Below, in pieces: positions 15,564 through 23,915 of a DNA stretch of 51,193 nt. The stretch is from Solirubrobacteraceae bacterium (lineage in GTDB: Bacteria > Actinomycetota > Thermoleophilia > Solirubrobacterales > Solirubrobacteraceae). A model generated the notes under the pieces. That model did not search any database and was not told the DNA's origin. It saw only the letters and a list, made by a program, of their open reading frames with translations. Position 1 is the stretch's first letter. Every line of letters starts with the position of its first letter. The stretch covers positions 1 to 51,193 of the forward strand of contig JAGIBJ010000058.1 in the NCBI GenBank assembly GCA_017744415.1. Direction: 5' to 3'. A program made the translations under genes and the position numbers.

Positions 15564-15611
15564 GAGCGACCACCCAGCGCCGCTCGACACATCTCGTGCG
15601 GCACCCCTCAA

Positions 15612-15656
15612 ATCCCGAGGGGACCCGCTGTGCGATGCCGAGGGGACCCGCCGTGC
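15612..15656. repeat. Two direct copies of a 19-bp repeat
   Basis: CCGAGGGGACCCGCTGTGC (15615-15633) recurs at 15638-15656 with one change (T to C), a 23-bp period, just before the UbiB-type gene end. The reverse complement resembles a stretch at 37819-37860 inside a membrane protein gene. Confidence 0.7.
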
Positions 15657-15660
15657 CCAC

Positions 15661-17196
15661 CTACTCGCCGGGCGGCACCAGCAGCGCGGCGAGGTCTTCG
15701 CGGGCGAAGACGTCGGCGAGGATGCCCTGGATCACGGCGAAGAGGTCGGCGTCGGGGGCGACGGCGGCCGAGAAGCCGGAGAGGTAGAGGAGGTTCTTGA
15801 AGAAGAGGACGAGATCCTTGGGCAGCGTGACGCCGGCGGCGCCGAGGATGCGCAACAGGCTGCCGAGCACCTGGCCGAGGCGCTCGAAGGTGATGGCGCC
15901 GGCATCGCGGGCGTCGATCGCCTCGAGCTCGATCTGGAGCCGCGCGATGAGGCGGGCGAGGTCGACGTCGTCGCTGACCGCGCCGAACGTGCGCATCGCC
16001 TCCATCATCACGCGCGCATCGGAGCCGGCGAACCCGACGAGGAAGCGCACGAGCCCGGCACGCTGCTCGGCGTCGAGGCGGCCGGTGATGCCGAGGTCGA
16101 CGAGCGAGAACCCGCCGCGCTCGTCGATGAGGACGTTGCCGGCGTGCATGTCGCCGTGGAACACGCCGTGCACGAGGGTCGCCTCGATCACGCTCTGCAC
16201 GCCCACGCGCAGCAGCTCGGCACCACGCTCGCCCCCGGCGGCCTCGGGCGGCAGCTTGGCGTACGACACGCCGGGGAGCAGCTCCATCACGAGCACGCGC
16301 TCGGTGACCATGCCGGGGATCGGGCGCGGCGCGCGCACGTGCTCGGCACCGAGCGACTCGAGCACCGCGGTGGCCTCGACGAGGTTCGCGGCCTCCATCC
16401 GGAAGTCGAGCTCCTCGAGGACGAGTTCCGCGAAGAGCTCGACGAAGCCCTCGAGGTTGGCCGACTCGATCTCCGGGCGCAGGCGCGGCGCGGCGGCGGC
16501 GACGAGCGCGAGCGATTCGATGTCTTTGCGAAGTCGCCGGCCGAGACGCGGTCGGCGCACTTTGATCACGACCTCGGTGCCATCGTTCAGGCGGCCGCGG
16601 TGCACCTGCCCGATCGACCCGGCGGCGAGCGGGAGGCGCTCCATCGAGCGGATGCGGTCGGCGTCTTCACCGAGCTCGCGGTAGACGATCTCCTCGGCCT
16701 TGCCAGGGCGCAGTGACGGCGCCTCGTCGCGGCACCAATGGAACGCGCGCACCCACTCGTCGGGCAGCAGGCCGTCGCCCGTGGCGATGAACTGGCCGAG
16801 CTTGATGTAGGCCGGGCCGCCGGCGCGGACGACTTTCTGCGCGCGCTCGATCATGGCTCCGCCACCGCGAATCGGCGGGCCGATCGGCGTGCCGAGCGCC
16901 TCGGCAGCTGCGCTGAGGAGGACGAGCGGCGCCTCGGGGGCGGCGGCGGTGGCCACTCGCCAGGCCGAGCCCGCAAGCCCGGAGATGGTGTCGTGCCACA
17001 CGCGCGGGGTGGCGAGGTCGCGAGCCTCGCGCTGGATCTCGCGCCGCCGCTGCACGGCATCACGCTGCCAGCGCGCGGCCTCGGCGGGGAGGCCGTCGAT
17101 CTCGGCGAGTCGCGTCGAGCGCTGCACCAGCAGGTCGAGGCGGGGGAGGGGCGGGATCGAAGGCGTGGCGGGCATCGCGGGGCTGGGACTCAGCAT
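15661..17196 (-). CDS. ABC1/UbiB-family atypical kinase
   Basis: This 511-aa protein is a UbiB/ABC1 (ADCK-like) kinase-like ATPase, a family linked to isoprenoid quinone and membrane lipid metabolism. ATG 17196 is chosen because AGGAGG (plus-strand CCTCCT, 17203-17208) lies just upstream; the longer frame runs into the divergent gene. Marks are the KxGQ-type motif AYIKLGQFIATG, the Ala-rich nucleotide loop PLAAGSIGQVHRG, the Lys of VVIKVRRP, the catalytic block GVFHGDMHAGNVLI and the metal-binding LVDLGITG. The C-terminus has a hydrophobic stretch (DLVLFFKNLLYLSGF). It is divergent from the nucleotidyl cyclase gene. Confidence 0.9.
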   Translation of the reverse strand: MLSPSPAMPATPSIPPLPRLDLLVQRSTRLAEIDGLPAEAARWQRDAVQRRREIQREARDLATPRVWHDTISGLAGSAWRVATAAAPEAPLVLLSAAAEALGTPIGPPIRGGGAMIERAQKVVRAGGPAYIKLGQFIATGDGLLPDEWVRAFHWCRDEAPSLRPGKAEEIVYRELGEDADRIRSMERLPLAAGSIGQVHRGRLNDGTEVVIKVRRPRLGRRLRKDIESLALVAAAAPRLRPEIESANLEGFVELFAELVLEELDFRMEAANLVEATAVLESLGAEHVRAPRPIPGMVTERVLVMELLPGVSYAKLPPEAAGGERGAELLRVGVQSVIEATLVHGVFHGDMHAGNVLIDERGGFSLVDLGITGRLDAEQRAGLVRFLVGFAGSDARVMMEAMRTFGAVSDDVDLARLIARLQIELEAIDARDAGAITFERLGQVLGSLLRILGAAGVTLPKDLVLFFKNLLYLSGFSAAVAPDADLFAVIQGILADVFAREDLAALLVPPGE

Positions 17197-17202
17197 GATG
17201 GC

Positions 17203-17215
17203 CCTCCTGAGGAGG
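17203..17215 (-). promoter_or_regulatory. Shine-Dalgarno of the UbiB-type gene inside a hairpin
   Basis: The minus-strand leader reads CCTCCTCAGGAGG: a 5-bp stem with a 3-nt loop whose 3' arm is the Shine-Dalgarno sequence itself, 6 nt before the ATG. The fold would hide the ribosome-binding site. Confidence 0.45.
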
Positions 17216-17261
17216 AGCAGGCGCCGGCGTCGACGAACGGTGGCGTCGGCCCCGAGCCAGA

Positions 17262-17279
17262 GGTTACAGTTACGTAACC
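17262..17279. promoter_or_regulatory. Palindromic operator candidate between divergent genes
   Basis: GGTTAC...GTAACC encloses a perfect 10-bp palindrome GTTACGTAAC (17269-17278). It lies almost exactly midway between the UbiB-type start (17196) and the cyclase start (17354). A minus-strand -10-like TAACCT (17261-17266) overlaps it. The symmetry resembles sites bound by TetR-type dimers; no regulator gene is adjacent. Confidence 0.5.
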
Positions 17280-17336
17280 GTAGCAACGTCGAGGGTCCCC
17301 GCGGCCGATGGAAGACTAGGAACGGCCCTCTGAGAC

Positions 17337-17352
17337 GAGGTGCACACACCTC
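17337..17352 (+). other. Hairpin abutting the cyclase start codon
   Basis: GAGGTG (17337-17342) and CACCTC (17347-17352) form a perfect 6-bp stem with a CACA loop, ending one base before the ATG. The only Shine-Dalgarno-like bases (GAGG) are within it. Confidence 0.4.
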
Positions 17353-17353
17353 T

Positions 17354-18955
17354 ATGGAGACCCAACCGTCACGTATCGATCGCGCGCTGCTCAAGCGCTG
17401 GGTCGACGCCATCGTCGCAAGCCGGTTCCTGATCGGCGATCCGGACGAGCCTGGCGAGCGCGTCACGCTGCGCGTCCGCGCGATGACGGTCATCGTCGCG
17501 GCCGCCTCCAACGCGATCGGGGCGGGTGTCGTCATCGTCTTCGCGTTGCTCGTGCTGCCAAAGCCGGACAGCTATGACCGTGGCACCGTCGCCGCCGTCA
17601 ACCTCGGGCTCGCCGCCGGCTACGTCCTGCTCGCCCTCGGAGTCGGGATCACGATCGGCCGGCGCCGCGTGGAGAGCGGGCCGCTCGGCACGCGAGCGTG
17701 GCTGCTCGCCGGCCGGCAGCCCACGCCCGAGGAACGCGCCCGGCTGCTGCGGGCGCCCGGCTCGATCATGCTGCTGCAGCTCTGGCTCTGGGGGGTCGCC
17801 ACCGTCCTCTTCACGGCGGTGAACTTTGCGTTCGCTCCGCTGCTGGCATTGGGCGTCGGGCTGACGGTGGCGCTGGGCGGCGTCACCACGTCGACGGCCG
17901 CCTACCTCGCGACCGAGCTGGCGTTGCGGCCGGTGATGCGGCGCGCCCTCGCCGCCGGCGCGGTCGATCGTCATGGCGTGCCCGGGGTGACCGCCCGCTG
18001 GATCCTTGCATGGGCGCTCGGGACGGCCGTGCCGGTGCTCGGCCTGATGATGGTCGGCATCACGGCGCTCACCGATGCGCCGATGACGAAGGAGCGTCTC
18101 GCGGTGACGGCGATCGTGCTCTGCGCATTCGCGCTCGTGTTCGGCGCGGTCGTCATCCTGCTCGCGGCCTACGCGACGGTGCATCCGCTCGCGTCCATCC
18201 GCCGCGGGCTCGCGCGCGTGGAGAAGGGCGACTACGACGTCGAGCTGCCCGTGTGGGACTCGACCGAGATCGGTGAACTCCAGGGCGGTTTCAACGCCAT
18301 GGTCGAGGGACTCCGGGAACGCGAGCGCGTGCGCGACCTGTTCGGTCGGCAGGTCGGCACCGAGGTTGCCGCGCACGCGATCGCCGGCGGAATCCGCCTC
18401 GGCGGCGAGCTGCGCACGGTCGCCGTGCTCTTCGTCGATCTCGTCGGATCCACCACGCTCGCCTCCAACATGCGCCCCGAAGAGGTCGTCCGCCTGCTCA
18501 ACCGCTTCCTCGCCGTGGTCGTCGAGGAGGTCGAGGAGTCGGGCGGGTTCATCAACAAGTTCGAGGGTGACGCGGCGCTCGCGGTGTGGGGTGCGCCGGC
18601 AGAGCTCGCCGACCCGGCCGATGCCGCGCTGCGCGCCGCCCGCGTGATGCACGAGCGGCTCTCGGTCGAGGTGCCGGAGCTCACCGCTGCGATCGGCGTG
18701 GCCTACGGCGAGGCGGTCGCCGGCCACATCGGCACGGAGCAGCGTTTCGAGTACACCGTCATCGGCGACCCGGTGAACGAGGCGGCCCGTCTCTGCGACC
18801 TCGCCAAGACCCAGCCCGATCTCACGCTGGCCTCGGGCGCCTGCCTCGACGCCACGACCGGTGATGAGCGCACCCACTGGCAGGCCGACGGTGCCACCGT
18901 GCTGCGCGGCCGCAGCCAGGCGACTCAGCTGCGGATCCTGGTGCCGAGCGCGTAA
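17354..18955 (+). CDS. Membrane class III adenylate/guanylate cyclase with HAMP domain
   Basis: This 533-aa protein has about six hydrophobic segments (residues 35-275), a HAMP linker (HPLASIRRGLARVEKGDYDVELP), and a class III cyclase homology domain. Key residues are present: first metal Asp362 in FVDLVGSTTLAS, purine-binding Lys402 and second metal Asp406 in NKFEGDAALAVWG, and transition-state Asn475 and Arg479 in GDPVNEAARL. It should make a cyclic nucleotide in the cytosol from a membrane signal. The layout matches the mycobacterial Rv1318c/Rv3645 type. ATG 17354 is chosen over longer frames, which would run back through the divergent UbiB gene. Lys402 suggests ATP as substrate, but this needs assay. 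Confidence 0.93.
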   Translation: METQPSRIDRALLKRWVDAIVASRFLIGDPDEPGERVTLRVRAMTVIVAAASNAIGAGVVIVFALLVLPKPDSYDRGTVAAVNLGLAAGYVLLALGVGITIGRRRVESGPLGTRAWLLAGRQPTPEERARLLRAPGSIMLLQLWLWGVATVLFTAVNFAFAPLLALGVGLTVALGGVTTSTAAYLATELALRPVMRRALAAGAVDRHGVPGVTARWILAWALGTAVPVLGLMMVGITALTDAPMTKERLAVTAIVLCAFALVFGAVVILLAAYATVHPLASIRRGLARVEKGDYDVELPVWDSTEIGELQGGFNAMVEGLRERERVRDLFGRQVGTEVAAHAIAGGIRLGGELRTVAVLFVDLVGSTTLASNMRPEEVVRLLNRFLAVVVEEVEESGGFINKFEGDAALAVWGAPAELADPADAALRAARVMHERLSVEVPELTAAIGVAYGEAVAGHIGTEQRFEYTVIGDPVNEAARLCDLAKTQPDLTLASGACLDATTGDERTHWQADGATVLRGRSQATQLRILVPSA

Positions 18956-18970
18956 ATGGGCGCAGGGCTT

Positions 18971-19009
18971 GGGCCGGACTCGCGTCGTGTGACGGCGCGA
19001 GTACGGCCC
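18971..19009 (+). terminator. Hairpin downstream of the cyclase gene
   Basis: GGGCCGGACTCGCG (18971-18984) pairs with CGCGAGTACGGCCC (18996-19009) at 13 of 14 positions, 15 nt after the stop. The lack of a T-run is typical of this window's hairpins. Confidence 0.55.
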
Positions 19010-19400
19010 AACAACCGGGCCCGGCCCTTCGGATTGGATTCGGGGGCCCCTGACTCGCCGATCACCAACGCGGGTACGACGCGAATGCCGGCCGTGGCAC
19101 CAACTCGAGCCCGCCCGCCGCGGACTTCGGTCCATGGCAAATCCAGGCCTCGGGCCGACGATTCGCCCCGCCGTGCCAACTGGGCGCCGGACGAAAGCCG
19201 CTCGCAGCGGAGAGCGTCCAGCTACCCATCGGAGCGCGATGTGTGAGGGGTGGCGGACACATGCGTCCGATTTCCCGGTTCTCATTCCGGGTTCCGACGA
19301 CCGCGCTTCAAGACTTTGGACCAGGCGCCGAGCATCGGGGAGAACGTCCTGAGCGCTGCAGAACGACGCCAAATGCGCGAGGATGCGGAGACTGAAGCCC
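19010..19400. other. Spacer before wecB
   Basis: No convincing gene is seen. It contains an inverted match (19091-19112) to the GTTGGTGC motif cluster at 10846-10888, and a small hairpin around CCCGG...CCGGG near 19277-19294. No clear promoter for wecB was identified. Confidence 0.5.
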
Positions 19401-20588
19401 ATGTCTGCACCACACCGGCCCAGCGGCCGGCACACCTCCGATTCCACGGCGACCCCCAACGCCGCGGCACGCCCGATGCACGCCGTGTCTCACCGCTCCT
19501 CCGTCGCCACCGTTCTCTCCGTCATCGGGGCTCGCCCCGAGATCATCCAGGCAACGCCCGTGAGCGAGGCGCTGCGCAAGCACTGCCGCGAGATCCTCGT
19601 CCACACGGGCCAGCACTACGACGAGAAGATGAGCGGCGCGCAGATCGCCGCCACCAAGCTCCCCGAGCCGGACGTGAACCTCGGCGTCGGCAGCTCCTCA
19701 CCGGAGGAACAGGTGCGCGTGGGCACCGAGCGCATGATCGAGCTGATCAACGAACGCCGCCCCGACGTGATCCTCGTCCGCGGCGACACCAGCGCGACGC
19801 TCGCCGGCGCCCTTGCGGCCGAGCGCACCGGTGTGCCGCTCGTGCACGTCGAGGCCGGCCTGCGCAGCCACCGCCACGACATGCCCGAGGAGTACAACCG
19901 CGTCGAGACCGACAAGCGCTCCGATCTGCTCCTCGCGCCCGTGCCCGGCGCCGTGAAGAACCTCCAGGCCGAGCGCGTGCATGGCGAGATCTTCATGACC
20001 GGCGACCCGCTCTGCGACATCCTCGAAGGGCTGCGCGACCAGGTGCTGCCGGCCGGCGGGGACGACTACCTCCTCGCCACCGTGCACCGCAACTACAACA
20101 CGGACGACAAGGACCGCCTGCAGGGCGTGCTCGACTGCCTCGCCCGGAGCCCGTGGACCGTGCGCTGGCCGCTGCACCCTCGCACGGCGGCCGCGATCGA
20201 CAAGTTCGGCCTAGCGCTCCCCGAGAACGTCGAGGTGCTCGAGCCCGTCACCTACACGCAGATGCTCAGCCTCGAGCGCGGCGCCCAGGCGATCGCGACC
20301 GACAGCGGCGGCGTGCAGCGCGAGGCCTACCTCTGGGGCGTCCCCTGCATCACGCTCCGAGAGGAGACCGAGTGGACCGACACCGTCGACCAGGGCTGGA
20401 ACACGCTCGTCGGGGTCGACGACGCCAAGTTCCAGGCTGCGCTCGACGCGCCACGCCCCGATTCGCGGCCGGCGATCTTCGGCGACGGGCACGCCAGCGA
20501 ACGCATTGCCGAGCACACGATCGCGCTCGCGCGTAAGGTCAACACGGCGGGTCCGACCGACCTGCCGAACGAGGATTGGGTGGCATGA
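19401..20588 (+). CDS. wecB: UDP-N-acetylglucosamine 2-epimerase (non-hydrolysing type)
   Basis: This 395-aa enzyme interconverts UDP-GlcNAc and UDP-ManNAc in the cytosol for surface glycan synthesis. After a poorly conserved 38-residue N-terminus comes SVIGARPEIIQATPV. Then follow HTGQHYDEKMSG, VRGDTSATLAGALAA, VHVEAGLRS with EEYNRVETDK, LATVHRNYNTDD, and IATDSGGVQREAYLWGVPC at the UDP site. All are hallmarks of the WecB family. The start may be the ATG at 19401 or at 19383; either leaves an unusual N-terminal extension. Its TGA overlaps the ATG of the next gene, so the sugar dehydrogenase is coupled to it. Confidence 0.92.
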   Translation: MSAPHRPSGRHTSDSTATPNAAARPMHAVSHRSSVATVLSVIGARPEIIQATPVSEALRKHCREILVHTGQHYDEKMSGAQIAATKLPEPDVNLGVGSSSPEEQVRVGTERMIELINERRPDVILVRGDTSATLAGALAAERTGVPLVHVEAGLRSHRHDMPEEYNRVETDKRSDLLLAPVPGAVKNLQAERVHGEIFMTGDPLCDILEGLRDQVLPAGGDDYLLATVHRNYNTDDKDRLQGVLDCLARSPWTVRWPLHPRTAAAIDKFGLALPENVEVLEPVTYTQMLSLERGAQAIATDSGGVQREAYLWGVPCITLREETEWTDTVDQGWNTLVGVDDAKFQAALDAPRPDSRPAIFGDGHASERIAEHTIALARKVNTAGPTDLPNEDWVA

Positions 20589-21622
20589 CCGATCTGCGCA
20601 TCGGCATCGTCGGTCTCGGCCGCATGGGCGAGTACCACTTCAACGTGTGGAGCCGTCTCGACGGCGCGCGCGTGATCGCCATCGCCGAGCCCGACCTCGA
20701 GCGCTTCCAGACCGTCACCGGCCCGGCGCAGCGCGAGATCGACCGTCACGCCGATTGGCACGACCTCATCGCCCGCGGCGACATCGACGCGATCTCCATC
20801 GTCGCGCCCAGCTCCCTGCACGGCGAAATCGCGACCGCCGCGCTCGCCGCCGGGATCCACTGCCTCGTCGAGAAGCCGATCGCCACCACGGTGCCCGACG
20901 CCGTCGCGATGACGGCGGCGGCCGAGCGCGCCGGCAAGATCCTCACCGTCGGGCACGTCGAGCGGTTCAACCCGGCCGCCCGCAAGCTCCGCCAGCTGCT
21001 CGCCGACGGCGCACTGGGGCGCGTCTACCGCGTGCACGCGACGCGCGTCGGCCCGCTGCCCACCCGCATCATGGATGCGGGCGTCGCCCTGGATCTCGCG
21101 ACGCACGACCTCGACCTCATGGAGTGGCTCACCGGCGAGTCGATCACCGAGATCACCGCCGCAAGCTCGCAGTTCGCGCACTCCCACCACGAAGACATCG
21201 TCCAAGGCATGATCCGCTTCGGCGACCACGGTCCGCACGGCCTGCTCGACGTGAACTGGCTCACCCCCGAGAAGCGGCGCGAGCTCGTCGTGATCGGCGA
21301 GGAGGGCCTGCTGCGCGCCAGCTGGGTCACGCAAGACCTCTTCCTCGTCCGCTCCGGCGGCATCGCCGTCGGCTGGGACCAACTCGCCCAGCTGCGCGGT
21401 GACGCCGAGGGCGAGATGATCCGCTTCGCGATCAACAAGGAGGAGCCGCTCCGCGCCGAGCTCGCGGCCTTCCGCGATGCGATCGTCGAAGGCGGCCCCG
21501 CTCCCGTCCCGGCCCTTGCCGGCGCCCGCGCGCTCGCGAACGCTCTCGCCCTGCGCGAGAGCGCTGCACAACGTCGACCCATGCGTCCGTCCCTCGAGAC
21601 GCCAGACCCGGTACCTGCCTAG
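20585..21622 (+). CDS. Gfo/Idh/MocA-family sugar-nucleotide dehydrogenase
   Basis: This 345-aa NAD(P)-dependent oxidoreductase has an N-terminal Rossmann motif IGIVGLGRMGEYH, the family EKP motif (LVEKPIA, near residue 96), GHVERFNPAA, and DLATHDLDLMEWLTG with the presumed catalytic His. GHVERFNP is typical of the UDP-GlcNAc(A) 3-dehydrogenase branch (WbpB/WlbA-like), so oxidation of a UDP-amino sugar is likely. Its ATG overlaps the wecB stop. The following glycosyltransferase starts 34 nt later, so an operon runs on through 26.6 kb. The precise substrate is inference. Confidence 0.85.
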   Translation: MTDLRIGIVGLGRMGEYHFNVWSRLDGARVIAIAEPDLERFQTVTGPAQREIDRHADWHDLIARGDIDAISIVAPSSLHGEIATAALAAGIHCLVEKPIATTVPDAVAMTAAAERAGKILTVGHVERFNPAARKLRQLLADGALGRVYRVHATRVGPLPTRIMDAGVALDLATHDLDLMEWLTGESITEITAASSQFAHSHHEDIVQGMIRFGDHGPHGLLDVNWLTPEKRRELVVIGEEGLLRASWVTQDLFLVRSGGIAVGWDQLAQLRGDAEGEMIRFAINKEEPLRAELAAFRDAIVEGGPAPVPALAGARALANALALRESAAQRRPMRPSLETPDPVPA

Positions 21623-21656
21623 CCCCTGGGCGCCTCGCCACGGGACCAGCCATCTC

Positions 21657-22541
21657 ATGATCCGTTTCGTCATCCCGGCCTACAACGAAGAGGCCAACAT
21701 CGCCCGGCTCTTCGCCGATCTCGCTCCGCGCGCCAAGGCCCTCGGCGCGCGCGTGATCATCGTGGAGGACGGCTCGACCGACCGCACCATCGAGGAGATC
21801 GAAGCCCACCGCGGCGACATGGACCTCCGCGTCGTGCGCCATCCGCGCAACCTCGGCCTCGGCACCGCCATCAACACCGGCCTGCGCGCCGCACTGCAGG
21901 AGGCGGGCGACGACGAGCCGATCGTCACGCTCGAAGCCGACTGCACCAGCGACCTCGACGACCTCCCGCGCATGATCGAGCTCTTCGACCAGGGCTTCGA
22001 CATCGTCCTCGCCTCGGTCTACGCGCCGGGCGGCAAGATCGTCGGCGTCGATGGCTGGCGCCTGTGGGCGAGCAAGTCGGTGTCGGGTGCGTTCCGGATC
22101 GCCGGAGGCCTGCGCGACATCCACACCCTCAGCTCGCTCTACCGCGTGTATCGCGCCGGCACCCTTCGCAGGGCGGCTGAGACGTACGGCTACCTCCTCG
22201 TGCGCGAGCCGGGTTTCGCCGCCAACGTCGAGCTGCTGCTCAAGCTGCACAACGCCGGGGCGAGCCTCGCCGAGGTGCCGACGGTCAACGACTGGACCAA
22301 GCGCGAGGGCGTCAGCAAGATGCAGCTCGGCCCGACGGTGCGCGCCTACGGTCGCCTGATGGCCGCGCACATGGTCGGCCGGATCCAGCCGCCGCCGATC
22401 TCGCCGCTCTCCGACGAGAGCCCGATCGAGCAGGCACTGGCCGCCGGTGCGCCCGGGGCGGTCACCGACCTGGACGACATCAGCGCCCCGGACGACGCTC
22501 CGACTCCCGCCGATCCTACGTCCGAGTCACGGGCGGCCTGA
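21657..22541 (+). CDS. Glycosyltransferase family 2, polyprenol-phosphate sugar transferase-like
   Basis: This 294-aa GT-A enzyme starts IRFVIPAYNEEANIARL. It has VEDGSTDRTIEEI and HPRNLGLGTAINTGLRAAL, as in DPM1-type enzymes. The metal-binding DXD-like stretch EADCTSDLDD and RVYRAGTLRRAA follow. It lacks the C-terminal membrane helices of GtrB-type enzymes; the last 50 residues are acidic and Pro/Ala-rich. It probably moves a sugar from a nucleotide donor to a lipid carrier or growing glycan. Position in the WecB operon supports a role in the surface polysaccharide. Confidence 0.88.
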   Translation: MIRFVIPAYNEEANIARLFADLAPRAKALGARVIIVEDGSTDRTIEEIEAHRGDMDLRVVRHPRNLGLGTAINTGLRAALQEAGDDEPIVTLEADCTSDLDDLPRMIELFDQGFDIVLASVYAPGGKIVGVDGWRLWASKSVSGAFRIAGGLRDIHTLSSLYRVYRAGTLRRAAETYGYLLVREPGFAANVELLLKLHNAGASLAEVPTVNDWTKREGVSKMQLGPTVRAYGRLMAAHMVGRIQPPPISPLSDESPIEQALAAGAPGAVTDLDDISAPDDAPTPADPTSESRAA

Positions 22542-22544
22542 CGC

Positions 22545-23915
22545 ATGGCGCGCATCGCCGTCGTCGGTGGCGGCATCCTCGGCGCCACCCTCACGCTCCG
22601 CCTGGCCCAGCAGGGCCATGACGTGCAGCTGCTCGAGCGTGGTGCGGCCCTCGGTGGCCTCGCCGATCGCACCCAGCTGGCCGGCTACGACATCGATCGC
22701 TTCTACCACGTGATCGTGCCGTCGGACGCGCGCATGCACGCGCTGGTCGACGAGCTCGGCCTCACCGACGAGATGAGCAATGCGCCCGTCGGCGTGGGCT
22801 TCTTCTCCGGCGGCAAGATGTACCCGTTCAACGGCATCGGCGACTTCTTGAAGTTCCCGCCGCTGAAGTTCACCGACCGTCTCCGTCTCGCACGGTTCGT
22901 CGTGGCCTGCCAGCTGCGTTCGCAGTACGCCGACCTCGAAGACAAGCCTCTGCTCGAGTGGCTGCGCAAGATGAGCGGCAAGCGCGTGGTCGACAAGATC
23001 TGGCGGCCGCTGCTCGACTCCCGCTTCGACGGCCACCACGAGGAGCTCCCCGCCACCTACCTGTGGAGCCGCACGCGCCGCATGCGCTCGGCGCGCTCCG
23101 GCAAGGGCGGCGCCGAGGAGTTCGGCGCGCTGCGCGGCGGCCATCAGCGCCTCATCGAGGCTGCCGCCAAGGCGGCCGAGGAGTCCGGCGCGATCGTGCG
23201 TACCGGCGTGCCGGTCACGGGGCTGCTGATGGAGGGCGGCAACGTCGCGGGCGTCACCACCGAGGACGGCGACGAGCGCTACGACCTCGTCATCCCCACC
23301 CTGCAGCCGCCCGCGCTGAAGTTCCTGCTGCCCGCCGAGCTGCAGCCCTTGCTCGGCGCCTACCCGCAGCGGTTCCTCGGTGTCGTCTGCCTGATCCTGC
23401 TCGTGAAGGAGTCGCTCACCGAGCACTACTCGGTGAACATCGTCGACCCGACCCCGATCACCACGATCGTCGAGACGAGCCACGTGGTCGGCACCGATCA
23501 CACCGGTGGCAACCGCCTCGTGTACGTGCCGCGCTACTGCGATCCGAAATCGGAGACGTTCGGCCTCACCGACCAAGAGGTGTACGACCGCTTCACGGAG
23601 ATGGTCGCCAAGCTCTCGCCCGCGTTCCGCCATGAAGACGTGCTCGGGTGGACCGTGCAGCGCGCGCCCACCGTCGAACCGGTGCACGCCAAGGGCGTCG
23701 CCCCGCGCGAGGCGCCGATCTTCCCGTCGTACGAGGATGGTCGCCCGATCAGGGGTCTCGCGCTCGCTTCCGCCAGCCAGATCTACCCGCGACTGCTCAA
23801 CGGTGAGTCGGTCGTGCAGCTGGCCGAGGAGGTCGCCGTCGAGGTCGACGGCATCCTCGCCACCGATCCCGCGCGGCTCGTCGCCACGCCGTCGCCTGCC
23901 GGGGGCGCCGCGTGA
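22545..23915 (+). CDS. FAD-dependent NAD(P)-binding oxidoreductase of the UGM/PPOX-like superfamily
   Basis: This 456-aa flavoprotein begins 3 nt after the GT2 stop. The N-terminal dinucleotide fold is IAVVGGGILGATLTLRLA (3-20), followed by LLERGAALGGLADRTQ. A middle region binds the substrate (FYHVIVPSDARMHALVDEL, WRPLLDSRFDGHHEELPATY), and the C-terminal FAD site is GLALASASQIYPRLLNG. It resembles protoporphyrinogen-oxidase-like proteins found in polysaccharide loci, distant from UDP-galactopyranose mutase. Given its operon it probably acts on a sugar or lipid-linked sugar, not heme. Its last bases overlap the flippase GTG start (GTGA). Confidence 0.82.
   Translation: MARIAVVGGGILGATLTLRLAQQGHDVQLLERGAALGGLADRTQLAGYDIDRFYHVIVPSDARMHALVDELGLTDEMSNAPVGVGFFSGGKMYPFNGIGDFLKFPPLKFTDRLRLARFVVACQLRSQYADLEDKPLLEWLRKMSGKRVVDKIWRPLLDSRFDGHHEELPATYLWSRTRRMRSARSGKGGAEEFGALRGGHQRLIEAAAKAAEESGAIVRTGVPVTGLLMEGGNVAGVTTEDGDERYDLVIPTLQPPALKFLLPAELQPLLGAYPQRFLGVVCLILLVKESLTEHYSVNIVDPTPITTIVETSHVVGTDHTGGNRLVYVPRYCDPKSETFGLTDQEVYDRFTEMVAKLSPAFRHEDVLGWTVQRAPTVEPVHAKGVAPREAPIFPSYEDGRPIRGLALASASQIYPRLLNGESVVQLAEEVAVEVDGILATDPARLVATPSPAGGAA

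Noticed and set aside
18925..19262. Two short minus-strand open frames in the spacer before wecB
   Set aside because: No start context and atypical codon use; the stretch looks like a repeat-containing spacer.
17369..19459. 696-codon minus-strand open frame opposite the cyclase
   Set aside because: Composition is His/Arg/Asp/Glu-rich shadow sequence; the plus strand carries all cyclase motifs.
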